Assembly (NCBI GenBank): GCA_014871385.1
Contig: CM026427.1
Location: forward strand, 14,096,430-14,160,429
Direction: 5' to 3'
Length of the DNA stretch: 64,000 bases
Source of the DNA: Ceratodon purpureus
Taxonomy: Eukaryota; Streptophyta; Bryopsida; Pseudoditrichales; Ditrichaceae
Shown here: positions 26,145 through 40,000 of the stretch, one piece after another
How the letters are laid out: each line of letters begins with the position of its first letter
How positions within the stretch are numbered: the stretch's first letter is position 1
Program-made: the position numbers and the translations under genes
Notes under the pieces: model-generated
The model's input: the letters and a program-made list of their open reading frames with translations, nothing else
Databases searched by the model: none
Told to the model about the DNA's origin: nothing

Positions 26145-28235
26145 CGAAGCCTGTTTACAGTCGTGCAACAAAAGCCCCCTTCCGCAGTCTCACACACATG
26201 CACTGCTATGTGCATGGCACATGAACAAAATAACACACACTGTGGTACGCCCGCCAGCCCCACAAAGGCACCCCATAAAAGCCTACACCATCATGCAAAC
26301 CTATCTGGGGTACTCAGCCAGGACAGAGACCAACCTGAGGCCCAGAGGAAAAGGCAACCATCCGCACTCCAAAACACACTTGAATGTAAACACACACTTT
26401 GTACAAACAAACTTGAAACTCCAAAACTCCTCCCACCCAAACTCACTCCCTCGCCCTCCATCACTCTCCCCCACTCCTCATTACCATTCATTACCCTCCA
26501 TTACTCTCTCTCTCCCCCTTCATTGCCTTGTCAGAAAACCACAACCAAAACCAAACCTCCACCATCATCACCATCACCATCCCCATCATCAAACCTTGCT
26601 CGCACTGCTTTTCTCCTCAAGTTTTCCCACCCATGTTCATCACATCCCCCTCATCCTGCTTTTTTCTCTGCGCAACCAGCATCAATCCAACACACATACC
26701 AATTGGAATCTAACTTCAGTGCAAGGTTGAATCTCATTCTTTGGTCTACTTTGTGCTGTGACAAATGAGCTTGGGATGAAGGAAGCTAGTGGTGCATGGA
26801 GGTGAGGTTTTGCAGGTGAGGATTTGGGGTTTAGATGTCTAGGATTGCCCAGATTTTTATTTTGTTTCTTTGTTTATTTTGGGATTCTTAGGGATGGTTT
26901 GAGTATTTTTGATTTTATGGTATTTTTGGGGTTGTTTTGGGGGTTTGGGTCATCTGGGGTGTTTGTTGGGATTTGTGTGAGTAGTGAGCTGTGTGGGTTT
27001 TGGTGGTTTTGGTGTTTCTGATAACTCTGGAGTTGAGAAAGCGAGAGTGGGTTTTTGTGAGCTAGGATTGGAATCAATATTTTTTCGTCGTGGTGGAGGG
27101 GTTTAGGGTGAAGGCGGATTTTCAGCTCGCAGGTGCGCTGTTTGCAATCTGGAGGGAGGGATGTGCTTGAATGTATATGCGCTTTGTTTTTTTGATTTGA
27201 GAGTTTGGTAGTAGTCTAAGCAGGAGAGCTCTGCAAGAAACCCGCCGGTCTCCATTCATTCGGTCATGATTTTTTTTGAAAGACATCTTCAGGATTGAGC
27301 TTGGAATTGATAGTTTGCATTAGCTCAATCGCGCCGTCTGTTATTGAGGTTGTGGTCATTGGTAGTGGCTAAATTTCTCAGCCCAGCTCTGTTGAGAAGT
27401 TGGTTTTTGGTTTGAAGTGACCTTGAAACCTATCGTGTAGGAAGACAGCATCTTGCGTTTTTTTCGTACCAGTAGAGGCTCGTTCTTAGGTTTCGGGTAC
27501 GTGGGTAGGTCCGTCTGCTGCTGATGTTTTTACTGGGTTTGTTATTGCTGCCTTTCGGCAAAGGTTTATATGGACGGTTTTATGGACTGTTAGGTCAGCT
27601 TGGATTATGATGGGACTCCAACCCAAGTGATCGTATTTGTTTCTCTGTTTTGGTCATCACGATTATACCTCTAACCCCTTGGTCTTTCGTGTATATTCTA
27701 CAGATGCATCAAATAATCCTGTTTGTACTTGTCTGGATTATGTAGGTATCTGTAATTCGCAAATGGTGGTGAGTTTGTAAGGAGACTATGCGAGGTAGGA
27801 GAAGGTGCATGTGCTGCTTCCAATAGTGGGTGAAACATCTGGTATATGAAATACAGTAACCATGATGCCAGGTTCGCCCCTCGTCCGAAGGCGGAGCAAT
27901 ACAGGAGGGAATACCCCCACTCGGTTGGGTAGAGGAACATGGAGCCTTGCAGGTGGTTTTATTGTAACCCTTGGAGTCACCACAGTTAATGGTTCTATTA
28001 GTGACAGGTTCTGAAATTGTTTCCTCAAATTTTCTTGCCTAGTTCTGAAGCGGGTTATGCATGGTCAAGTATGGACATTCGAATTGGAAGCTTAATTATT
28101 TTCAGTTTTGAGAGCAGCGATGTATTTCAGGTCCTGGAGGACTATTATGCAAGCAACTATTATTTCCTAGTTGTAGTGGAAGGAACTATTTGCGTTTGGA
28201 CTGATGGGTAATTTGCGCTTTTCGATTCGATAGGG
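26145..28235 (+). promoter_or_regulatory. Promoter and probable long 5' leader of the epimerase gene
   Basis: A CT-rich, pyrimidine-dense stretch (26380-26640) is followed by T/G-rich intron-like DNA after a donor-like 'gcag|gtgaggattt' near 26816. This pattern suits a transcribed leader containing a long 5' UTR intron that ends shortly before the ATG at 28236. The low-complexity Pro/Thr/His frame at 26127-26768 follows from composition. The exact transcript ends are not determined. Confidence 0.4.
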
Positions 28236-31088
28236 ATGGTTCATGGAGTCTCACGGCCACGATCACAGGTAGTGATCAAGATCCTCATTGCTGCGACATT
28301 AACTGCGCTATGCATGTTCATCCTTCGTCAATACGATTCCGCCGGCACTGTCATTAAGGTATGTAGCCCTCCAATAGTTTAGTCTTTCGTTTTATACTCA
28401 ACCTTCCACTTTTTGTATATTCTTGAAGGCACATGGGACAGTTCTAATTTCAAGAAGAAAGTTTCTCTATCAATATGATGCCTTTGCAAAGAGTGTCCTG
28501 GAGCAATCTTTTGTTTGTATGCATGATGCTGTCACGCACTTGTGCTAATTTTTTTTAATGGATTGTGCCTGCAGTTCTCGGTCAACGATGGTGTGACCCA
28601 CGTGTTAGTGACTGGCGGTGCAGGCTACATTGGCTCGCATGCCACTCTACGATTACTCCAAGATGGCTTTCGAGTCACTATAGTGGTAGGCGCTCACTGC
28701 CCCTGCTCTTATTGCCCGGGAACACTGTTATGAAACCTAGTTCTTACAGTCTTATTATTACTAGAATAACCTGCTATTGCGCAAGTCAAATTTACTTTTA
28801 CGTTTGCTTTTGCAGGATAACTTATCAAGAGGAAATATGGGAGCCGTTCAAGTGCTCCAAGAACTGTTTCCAGAACCTGGGCGATTGCAGTTCCTCTACG
28901 TGGATCTTGGTGATAGTAAAGCTGTATCCTTGTGATGCTAATCTTGGGGGCAAGAGGGGATTGTATGCTTATCGTTGGACGCAACTTTTATTTTAGAAAG
29001 TGCTACTTTAGCCAGTACAAACTTCGGGATCTGTTCAGTGCTTATTAGTTTGGAGGGCAAACCGGTATCTTGCAATGCGAATATGGACGTGGTCTGAGCC
29101 ATTATTTCTTTTGATCTGGTTTCCACTTCTGCGAGTTCTGCATACTGCACATAAATTGTTTTCTCTTGACAAGAAAGTGCAGGTCAATGACGTGTTTACC
29201 AAAAATGCAATAGACGTGGTCATGCATTTTGCAGCAGTGGCGTATGTTGGGGAAAGTATGGCTGAACCGCTGAGGTAAGTCTCACTCTTCATAAAAACAC
29301 CCTCACCTTTTCAGACTTGATCGACAAGTTGACAAAGTGCATAATCAATTTCGTGCCAGTGCTTAGAAAGAAAAGGTTCTTTGTTGCAGGTACTACCACA
29401 ATATTACCTCAAATACTCTCGGGTTGGTTGAGGCTATGGTGAGACATCGTGTTCACAAGCTCATCTACTCAAGCACCTGTGCAACTTATGGGGAACCGGA
29501 AGTAATGCCCATAAAGGAAAGCACAGTACAGGTAAAACCTTTGTAATTGGTTATTGATAATTGGTTCTGTCAAGCAGAGGTCTAACTGGTGTGGTCCTAT
29601 GCTGTTGTTGAGCGCGCACGCCAAACCTTCTTTGTGAAAATAGACCTTCTTTCTTTCATTTTCAATTCTCCGTGAAGGATCCAATTTGGAATACTTGGAA
29701 AATAAACCTCAAGGATTGGAACTTAGTCAAGATACTCATACAGACTTACGCCAAACTTCTTTATGTAATTATGATTTTAATCCTCTGGGATTGTGTTCAG
29801 GTTCCAATCAACCCATATGGGAAAGCAAAGAAGATGGCAGAAGATATCATACTGGATTATGTCAAGAGCAACAGCCAGTTAGCTGTGACGATCTTAAGGT
29901 TAGTCTTTGTGTTGCTTCTGAAGGAGTTACTGCTAGGTTTTGATGGACTAAGCCTTTTCTTCGGTGTGGGGAGGTCACGACGGTCTTGCTCCTAGTTACA
30001 TTTTGCACGTTTTGGATGGGCCAGGTACTTCAATGTGATTGGGTCCGATTCCCAAGGACGTCTTGGAGAAGCTCCTCGACCGGAACTTCGCGCTCATGGA
30101 CGAATCTCGGGGGCCTGCTTTGATGCAGCTCTGGGTCTCATTCCAGAGTTGAAGGTTCAAACCACTTTAACTCTTCGTTCGTTGTTGACCGTTAAGCTGC
30201 AACGATGTTACAATTTATCTCCACATCATCTTAGTTACACTAAGTAGAGGATATCAGATTGCCCCGCAGTAATAGCTGGGATCTATTCGATGATGAAGGA
30301 TTCAGCATGTAGTGTGGGGCAATTTCGTAACACTATTTGGTGTAGTTCGTGTTTAGGTGCAACTGTATTTCTGTCTATTCTTATGTGTGCATAACTGAAG
30401 ACTGCAACTTGCTGATTTCAGGTTCAAGGAACAGATTATAATACTCCAGATGGAACTTGCGTACGGGATTTTATTCATGTGACAGATCTCATTGATGCTC
30501 ATGTGAAGGCTCTGAAAGCCGCATCGCCTGGCAAACCGGGTATTTACAACGTGGCTACTGGCAAAGGTGAGTTCTGTCAGTCTACTTCCAATCAAAGTTT
30601 ATGTTGTTTAGGGTTTAGGGTCATCATCAGTAAAGATGGCTTATAACGACTCTTATCATCCACTAAAAACGACGTCTGAAGTTCTGCGAAGTGACACATA
30701 CTCTCGAGAGTTCTTCTGACATATTTCACAAGAAACTCATGCTGACTCTGACAGCACTTAACGCCCGTCTCCTGTGAGGAATACGTTCGTGATGAGTCCT
30801 TACAGATTGATTAATTTTGACACTCTGTTGTGCTGGCTGTTTATAGGTGTGAGCGTTAAGGAGTTTGTAGAAGCTTGTAAAACAGCAACAGGTGTGAACG
30901 TAACCATCAAATACATGGACCGACGACCAGGGGATTATGCCGAGGTTTACAGTGACCCAACTAAAATTGCGACTGAACTCAATTGGACAGCCCAACATAC
31001 TGACTTGACTAAAACGCTAAGAGTAGCTTGGAAGTGGCGGAAAGCGCATCCAAAGGGTTATACGTCTGTTGACTATGTAAAGAACTGA
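28236..31088 (+). CDS. UDP-arabinose 4-epimerase, MUR4/UXE type (396 aa)
   Basis: Converts UDP-xylose to UDP-arabinopyranose for cell-wall arabinans and arabinogalactan proteins, probably in the Golgi lumen. There are nine exons: 28236-28358, 28575-28685, 28816-28923, 29183-29274, 29390-29531, 29801-29898, 30025-30154, 30422-30566 and 30847-31088. All introns are GT..AG and the phases close. Residues 12-31 form a single membrane anchor after a short basic N-terminus (type II topology). The NAD-binding motif [10 protein letters not shown] is at 54-63, SST at 172-174 and the catalytic Y198-x3-K202 in NPYGKAK. The segments [20 protein letters not shown] and GEAPRPELR are typical of MUR4-like enzymes rather than cytosolic UGE. 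Length is close to the family norm. The downstream neighbour is convergent. Confidence 0.95.
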
Positions 31089-32501
31089 GTTGAAGTTCTC
31101 ATATTCTATATACTAGCTCATCCTTACAGCATTGAAGAGAAGGCTATTTTCCACAGGAGTTGATGGAGCTAATGCAAGCTGCTAATGCTGCAGAAGGACA
31201 AGCATTTATGTGCACTACTGTCGTGCATGTACCTGTCATTGTGTTGATGGAGTCAGCCGCGACTCTAACTACACAGCAATAGAGTTCTGTTTTTTTTCTC
31301 CGAAACAGAGGAAAAGCGGTTACGCTAGAGGCTTTGATTAGAAGATTAACTCACGGGGACAGTCTAGAATCTGATCCTCACATTGAGACTTGACAAAATT
31401 TAGAGGGCAGAAGGTTGTTCTGCAACAGGAACGACCTGGACAGTGTTCGGATGTAGATCTTATAGCAAAACATACAAATACAGTATGACACACAGTAGTA
31501 GTGCAGAGACTTGTACAGGTTTATGCACAGGAACTCAAAACCTTGCATAGAAGTCCTTATTTTTAATTTTATCATGGCTATGAGGAAAGTAATGCTAGTA
31601 ACAAGTTCATACTCTTCCCTCTTCTCTTTAAATGTGTCACGTATTTTGTGACCAGTGTGAGAAGTTGATTGCACCTCGAGTCACCCGCAAAATGTTGAAA
31701 AGCCGAAACTGCTGTAAGCACCTTCAGTATTATTCTTGTTATTATCAAAATCTTGAGTATTCTTCTTGTTAGTCTTCGCTATTGCAGCTGATTCCCCAGT
31801 TTTGGGGGATTTAGATGAGCACTTGCACACTGCTTGTTGTCCTCCATCTACTCTGCACGTAACATTGAAAATTTTGTAAGAAGAAAAGAATCTATTCTTC
31901 GACCCGGGGTTACATTTTCCACCTTATTCTCGAACTTTAGATCTCACAATTCACTCACTCAAGAATTCTATGTAGGAGAACTTAAAAGGTAAGACTCGAG
32001 ACTAAGAACAAAATTACTACCATAGAGGGGTTAAGATCACTATGTACGTTCTTCCATCATCCTTTGCTCTGACTCAGGAATGAAAAATTCTTCCTCGGTT
32101 GCAGATTTTTTGCAGGAATCTCATGCCGCAGGTTCTCGATCGGGAATAATCTCATGAAGATCATAATTTGTAGACTTAATCGAATTCCCCACACCAATCT
32201 GCATTCGAACGCCATTTGATGCTTCGGTGAGCGTGATTCAGTAAGACCTGCACCAAGTCAGAATCAGATTCACAATCCATGAGAAAAAAACTCAGGATAA
32301 ACAAACTCGCATCCCACAAACGGTCACTGCAATGGGTGCAAGATGGGTTGATCAAGGAAGGTTTATGGAGCTGCACCTTGAAGCTGATAATAATGATAAT
32401 CCTAGTCTCAAGCAGCTTCACGAACTTCGCAGCTGATCCTGCATTCGAATCGCAGTCCTTGTTTCTGAGAAGATTGATTCATCGCACTCATCGCATGTCA
32501 C
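31089..32501. other. 3' region between convergent genes
   Basis: The 3' UTR of the epimerase gene and that of the minus-strand proline-rich gene lie here tail to tail. No further coding region is visible. Confidence 0.55.
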
Positions 32502-33550
32502 TCACCACTCACTTCTCGGCTCATGCCATCCGCTGGCGCCAACGGTGACGGTGTCTCCGGTATCTGTGACATCATATGGCGCATTCGCCGTCGGGTGCCA
32601 GCCATGAGGACCGAGCTCGGCGATGTTCCTCGCATCGATCTTCTTCCCGAAGATCCCTGCAAACGTATCAGGTCGCATGTAGCTCGGCACTTCTGGGGGG
32701 ATGTCAGGTCCATCGTCATCGTCATCCCCGGAGCGAGGTGAGGCCTGACCAGAGCGATCTTCTTTCTCGCCGTACCCACCGTAATCGTCCTCCAGTCCCT
32801 GGCCCTGGCGAGTGGCCGGAATGTGGCAGATCGCGAAGATCGTCGGCAACTGGCCGAGGTCCGTCTCGCCTTGATCGTCACAGACGCCGTCTTCGCAGTA
32901 CTCGACCGGCTTTGGAGGCGGCGGAGGTGGCTTCTTCTTCTTCTTTTTCTTCCGCTTCTTCTTCGGCTTCTTGTCGAAGACCGACGGAAGACGCTTAGGT
33001 ACTGGTGGCGGGGAGTAGGCATCCGGTGTAGATTCGGAGACGGGGGAAGGAGGCGGCGGCGGTGGCGGCGGCGGTGTGCGAGGCGTTGCGGGCGGCGATG
33101 GCGGAGGCGCCTTCGGTGAGGAAGGCGCATCGTGTTTGGTGATCGGCAGTCCGGCTCCCGTTATCTTAACCTGCAGCACAACACTCCAGAGAGCAATCTC
33201 ATTGCAGATCTCGTCACCATCTCCACAGAATTTAACATGCTTTGCTATCTAGATGACGCACGAGTAGATGATTCCTTGTAGAGCATGATGCACCGAAGAT
33301 TGGTAACCATGCTTTCTGTAACAGACCTGTCTAGACTGAAGTTAAACCGCAATGGCGTTCAAGTTACCTTAGGAGGAGGATCTTCCTTCTTGTATTTCGG
33401 AAGTTTAGGAGGAACCGGAGGTATGGCGCCTCCATAGAATGTTTTTGGGTGGTCTCCATCAGGCGGACTGGCTGGTCTTCCCGCCTTCTTCGCCTTCTTA
33501 TCCTCCTTCGCCTTCGGCTCAGGCGGCAATCCTCCAACCCAGTTCGACAT
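32502..33550 (-). CDS. Unrecognised proline/lysine-rich protein (283 aa)
   Basis: Two exons, 33550-33368 and 33170-32502, with a GT..AG intron in phase 0. The ATG (MSNWVGGLPPEPKAKEDKK) is the first in frame. The N-terminal 61 residues are rich in Pro, Lys and Asp. A PPPSPP/PPPPPPPPP tract follows at about 81-102, then a very basic run near 125-140 leading into six prolines. A short Cys pair (EYCEDGVCDD) comes next, and then an acidic stretch (SGDDDDDGPDIPPEVPSYM). The C-terminal 60 residues look folded (FAGIFGKKIDARNIAELG...). There is no signal peptide or membrane segment. The polyproline could bind profilin, SH3 or WW partners, but I recognise no family. The continuous codon structure and clean intron support a real gene. 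Confidence 0.65.
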
Positions 33551-36500
33551 CGATGGCGTTGCAAACCTCCGAGCTCAAAGCTAATCGTGGTTCTATCAAT
33601 CTATGAGATGGTCGTGGAAGCAGTCACATCTGCTGTGGTCGATTTCGCATCGATTCATAATATTGGAAGAATTGAGTATATGTAAGAGAAGTACTCTAAT
33701 TTCTAACTATCTGGATTCTCAAATATATGATGCTGACATAAGCTGCTCATGGTAGAGTAGGAGCAAATCACTCCATTATAGCACTCAAAGAGAGTGATCC
33801 CCCCCAGCCAGAAGGCTATTCCGTAGTGGGAAGAGATTTGCTAGAAGCGAGCAAGTACCTCACTACAGTGAAGGTGAATTCTAAGAGCTTCTGGTGACCG
33901 AGGAGAGCGATAATGAGAGAAAACAATAAGTAGGCCCTCAGTGACATGGTGCTGTCATATTATCACAACTACAACATGAAGATCAAACTCGGCATTCTGG
34001 GTGAATAATCTCTAAGTTGATCTCTAGAATGATCATTTAGAAGTCATCCCAACCCTCAATCCTCTTGGATCTTTTTTGAGGGTTTTTTTTTGAGAGGTCA
34101 GGGCTCTAAAGAATTTTCTCCAGAATACAGAAATGTGAATTCTCGATGATTCTGTCGTGAAGGTGAATCGCACGGTTGGGTATGTTCACGTGAAAAAATG
34201 AAATGTCTCCGAGGAACTATGGTACAGGGAAGAGATTCGGTGCAGGAATCGGCACCAGCTGAACGCCACGACCTTCAACTGCGACCTTCACAAATCTGAC
34301 GCCCCTCTTGAGCGACGGACGGATACGTTGCCTCGTTTCGGCCGACTTCCGTCATTCAATGTATTCGTATACGTAAGGATAACTATCATCAATATACGAC
34401 CAAGTCTAAGTTTGAGAGAGTACGTTTTTTGGAGTGACAAATTTAAAAAATAAAAATAAAAATTGGTCTTGAATAGTGTTTATATTTGCATCTGAAGCTT
34501 TCCAGTAGACTGCTCCTTCAGTGTGAGGGACACGGTAAGGTCGGATCTAGAATAGTTACTCCGCTCACTTTTCATCAGGACATCACAAATTCCTTAAACA
34601 GTAATAGCGTTGTAATAGCTTTGGACATAGATCATTGTTTACTCCAATGAGGCCTCCCAGTCCATGGAGTGAGCAAATGGGATATAATTCTTAGACTTGC
34701 AGCTTTCAAGGAACTACCCATCTGACTGAGGTCATCGATGATCCACTCGGACTCTTGGGAGTTCAGAAGCTGCGATGATGTCAAGATAGTCACTGCATAA
34801 TATTCTTCATCAGTTAGAAGGCATCCATGAAATTATAAGTCAAGAGAGTTATGGCTTTTCAAGAGATCGCCGATGGCATTTTCAGGTTCTCTATGGTGTG
34901 TAATTAGGGCGTTCGATATTGGCACGGACCCAAGGTACTTTAGTTCCAGCTACTCTGGAAGCGGTGAAAATCAGAGGACTCTTCTCGTTCCGAGAATACT
35001 TCTACGTGGATCAACGAATTGTTTGTTGGTTGGTGTCAAATCCAGTATTTCAACCTTCTCTTTCTTCACAGTCAAGGTCCGTAAAATATTTCAATAGTCT
35101 TCCTTTGAGGCCGTAAAACATTTCAAAATCTTACGCCATCAGTCCATCCGTAATCTGGATTCTGCAGTTTGTTCCTCACCTTGACTTCTGTGCCAAGAAT
35201 GGTCTTCCTCAGCAGTGTTTCTGATTTATAACTCAAGATACTGAAGACGATCCACTAACCACTGTACACCTTCTCACACGATGTATGTATGCAAATGCAG
35301 GGATGCAGTTCTGGATATGAAGGAATATCAGGTGCTGAGGCAGAGCTACCACTGCAAGAGAGCATTCAAAAGAGAGGAATGAGAAAAATTGGAGGTTCTT
35401 ATTACAGTATTAAGTGACTGTATGTCAACCGGGCTTTGTCCTTCTCTGTGTCTATGTGTGCACTGTGCAGTGTAAACAACCCTATACTGTATAACTTGCA
35501 TTCAACACGAGTTGCTGCACGTAGGAAATACCGTAGCACCATGGCACGGACGCCCAAAAATAATTCTATAAAAGAAAAACATAAAAATTGGAAAATTATG
35601 GGGATAGGAATAAACAATTAGAATATATAATTTATAATGATGTTTTGCTAATTCTCAGCCATTTGAGATTATCTCTTGTGAATTTGTGTTTTAAGGCCAT
35701 CTTTTGAGAAACCATGAGTATGCATTTTTGCATAAGTTGTGATCGGCGGAAATCAAGAAGATAGATAGAAACACTAACCCTAAAGGGCCAGCGTGAATGA
35801 AGTGTCCGTTTGTAGTGCCAATGACTCAAAATCAAGAAGACATATTAAGAAGGCATTGAGAATTGGCTTTGTATTAAAAAAAAAATCATGATTTTTAAGC
35901 ATTTTGGTAGTTCTAAATTCAAATACATAAATAGAATTTCAACTCAGGGTTTCTTTTGTGTCAAAATGCTACAACTTCTATATCTACTAAAACATATTTC
36001 TAAGTGAATATTTTATTTACACATTCAGAATCATTACAGACTAATAACCATGATTTGAAGTGATTTCTGGCAAATAAGTTGATAAATCTGTTATAACATA
36101 TGAATGATTTGGTCTTTTTTCATAGAAAGGCAGCGTGAACATTCTTGAGAAGAAGAACACATGAGAAGAAGATACAGGAACACTGAGGTCAAGCCACCTA
36201 TTACCAACCAGGAACCCATCGACAGCATGTAGGGTATATAAGCATGTAGGGTATATAGAAATAGTCATGGGTTGGACGCATTTCGGATCATGTTTACTTT
36301 TTGTAGATGCTTCTAAATAGGCTTAGGTGGTTCACTCTTAGTGGTTCTTAGAATTTGTATTAAAGAAATTCTGACTTTCATTGTCCACAATTATATGCAT
36401 CGACAGTGAGCGATTATGCTGTATCTAGATATTGGTTGTGGGTTCCAAGCAACTTTTCACTTCAAATAATTATAACTATTAAAATAGTGGGAATAAAATT

Positions 36501-37031
36501 ATGGGACTTCTTGCATTCAACAAGAACCTTATGTTTGCACACATGAAAAATCCTAAACAAATTATATACCTTATTCTCATATGCTAAAATCCTTTAGTGA
36601 TCGGTTATGGGTGGCTCGACCTTAGGTTCACCATGTAGTAGCGGACCATAGAACAGGTATTTACAGGTAATCAATCAGGCATTTGAGGAATATGGTAGTC
36701 AATGATAGCACTGTTGCTGCACTGTTCCGAGTAATTTGTTTTTATCGACGCTCTGCGCAGATGACTTGCACTACAGGCAGACAAAAGACTGAACCACCTG
36801 CCTTCCGATGCTGATGCATTGACATCGCAATAAACGGAGTTGCAAACAATGTCAATCTCGTGTGCGTTTTAACGCTGCTTGATAAGAATTCTGTAAGGGA
36901 CTGTAAGCGGATGAGCTCCTCTGAAAACGAGACATAACTGCAGGAAAACAGTCACAATACCTCCGGAAATGGCATATGACTCCTTCGAAAAATCTCACCC
37001 TCACTTGCGAAAGAATCTTTGCTTTACTATT
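33551..37031. other. Intergenic DNA
   Basis: No gene recognised. A GC-richer, CpG-bearing patch at about 34200-34380 could be the promoter of the minus-strand proline-rich gene. The rest has intermediate to AT-rich composition with short chance frames. The part from about 36.7 kb is likely 3' UTR of the PGAP1 gene. Confidence 0.5.
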
Positions 37032-40000
37032 TTAATGTCTATGAAAATGGCGTTTCCCTCTACCTCTAGCTTGAGTATCTCGTATTCTAATGCCGGCAAT
37101 CGAAATTCCAACCAAAGCAAGGGCGTAAAATGCCCTGTAAGGTGACAGGGCCAGTCCAGCCCAGTAGCAATACACTCCTGCGAGCAGATAAATGAAGCTC
37201 ATCCCAGCATCCGGGACAGGAGGACCAGAGAAACTGGGAACTTTGATCAAAGAGATATTGACATCCACGCTGGTGAAGTAGAGTCCATGCAGCATGAGCC
37301 CCAACGTCAGGGTTGAGTCGACAAGGGCCGGTGTCGTCCATTCCATTCCCAATCTCTGCAGATCCCAAACAAGGCAGAAGTCAATAACACAATAAAATAC
37401 GAGCCATTCAATAACATGCGATTGCGAGTGTGATGAGGATTCCAAAAGGACTGAAAACACAGTCAACCAGATGAAAACAAACTAAAAATCATATGTACCC
37501 ACCTGAATCCAGGCAACTAAAGAAGGAACGAGCATTATCATAACGACCAGATGGAGCATTAAGAGTCCTTGTTGATGATAAAAAATCTCTACATGAGATT
37601 CTCCGTCGCTGAATGCCATAGACTTATTATCACTGGGAAGAAGTGGCCGATCTTCCTTTTTAACGATTGAGGTTGCAGACGGCTGCTGCCTAATGCTGTC
37701 ATGAATCATACACCTAAAAGAGTCAGAGGCATAATCTTTTCATGATGGCCCATACTCAACGTTTCAAAGCCGAACACGATCGCCACCAGAACAACTAGAG
37801 ATAACATACGAAACAAGGAGTTGCATACGCAGGTGCGAGTGATCGGAGGGATACCTGACAAGAGCCCAGAAACATCTCCAGGCATGCAGTGATAACAGCA
37901 CTACAAGACCCAAACTGGGATGCCCAAAGAGCACCAAAATAGCGATACCAACCCCTAGAGTTGACATGGGCCATGGTCTCAGCTTTCTGATTATCTGCAA
38001 TAGTATCAAAACAAGTCAGATGTTTTCCGAAATCTCTATGTCAGAACAGCTCTCACATCTTCCGAAACAAAGAATATCCAAGATTCACTAACGAGCTCGA
38101 AATTTAGACACGGAGACAGACGAACCTGTATATTTAAGAGCCTTGTGCCACACGACTTCAATACTCTCCTGGTCCAGTGGTCTTGTCGAGGTGGCCACCT
38201 GAAAAATATTCAATATATGTAGAGTGAAATCAATCTAAAAATCTGTTATTAAAGAATCTCATACTAGAGAAACTTGACAAGTCCTGCAGTTTGAGTTCTA
38301 TTGCACACATCCAGTGAGTCAAGGCGTTTAGGATATCAACGTACCTGGAAAGGTACCACGCCTGGAGAGAGTATGCAAGACTCAACACTGCACTGCAAAG
38401 ATGTGCCAGGAGAGCCACTGCCCCATTTGCGAATAAATAACAAGCGAGGGAAACTCCGACGAAACTGCTCAATGATGATTTTCTTTCTGTTCCGAAAACA
38501 GAAATGATGAAGTAGACCAGTAGCGGCCCCACAGTAACAGCAAAGAATGGGATGGGAAGTCCAAAGTTGGCCTCCATGCAAGATAAAAAGGAAGGGACAG
38601 TATTCTCCACTTCCCATGCTCGTGCTTGCCTCATTAGACCAAACAAGACCACTGCGACGGAAAGCCCCGCTATCTGCACGAAGCGAAATAAAGTCTTACT
38701 TTTACAAATGTCATCGAGAGAGATCGCCCGACGGGCTTGAAAAAATTATCCAACATTTGAACAGTTCGAGAATTTAGAGACAAAAGTGCAGTTCCATGTG
38801 ACATACCTGCAATCCGTGAACAAGAAGAAACCGGCTTGCTGATGTGAACAGTGATACAGTTACACCGATATCATAAACACAATGTGGGTCAGCCTGCATA
38901 ACGCACAAATTGGCGTCAGTGAAAATCTGTCCACAGAAGGATGGTAAGAGTGGAGCCTGCCATGTCTCTCAAAACAGGACCAACGAGCACTAAACTTAAA
39001 TACGGACGAATGCATAGACTCAGAGCTTCTGCACGTACCAAGAGAAGAATGGTGGTGTGTTCAGATCCATAAGCTGAACCCCACGTGGCGGGAGAGGAAT
39101 CCACCACAATGATTTGGGATGTAAGATTGGGGTAAACCTCCAGACCGTATGGAGGATCCCACACCATAGCAACTGGTGGAAAACAGCGTGCCTTGCAGAG
39201 TTCTGATTTCATAATAAACTGTAAGCTTTGAATCTTCAAAAAGTGCGACCAAAACGTAAATGTTTGTCAAATTTGTGATGAGAGGAAGAACCCAACAGGA
39301 CACAACAAAAAAATATAACCTAGATGGTATTATGATAAGCATCAGCTTACTTAGAATATCCTCAGGCTCTGGATGTTCCTTTGCGAGTCCTTCGGGCTTC
39401 ACTCCACAACTCACTGTTTTCACGTCTAGGACGATTGGCAAAGTACTCAAGGAGACCTCAATCGGTACTTGCCATACCATTGGATGGTATTCCCACATCC
39501 ATATCCTCTGCAAGAATGAATAGGGTCGATGTTGATAGATCACCCAAATGGCGACTCGATAAAAGCAGTAAGGCAATACATGAACGGCCATCTACGGCCA
39601 CCTACGCTACCAAAATTGCTGTTCTAGTGTCCTATCCGAGAAGAAAAAATACGCCGACTCGTTCCTTAACGAACATTCAAAATATAATATTTACAAGTAT
39701 AACACACCTGTACTTGGTAGAATGAGGACAAAAGCCATGTTGTGGACAGTGGTGTCTTCCCTTGCTCGGGATAGTAGAAATGAGCCACTGCCATAGTCCG
39801 GGGTGGTGGAGCGCTTCCAAGGATAGCCTGTAAGTGATAAACAAGCACAAGAAACTCTCAAGACAATCTCAAACAATGAGTATCAGAGTGGAAAATGTAA
39901 CAAGGAAATCGAGGAGCTGTTTATAACAAACTACATTCCGGCAGACAAGAACCACATACCGGCATAGGAGCAACAGAGACTGTCAAGTATCGAAATCTAC

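Noticed and set aside
26127-26768. 213-codon Pro/His/Ser/Thr-rich plus-strand frame
   Set aside because: It lies in a CT-rich leader-like stretch, overlaps another open frame in a different phase, and has no family features.
38126-38198. Apparent frameshift in PGAP1 exon 15
   Set aside because: It came from miscounting one base. With the correct 73-base exon the phase closes and the reading frame continues without a stop.
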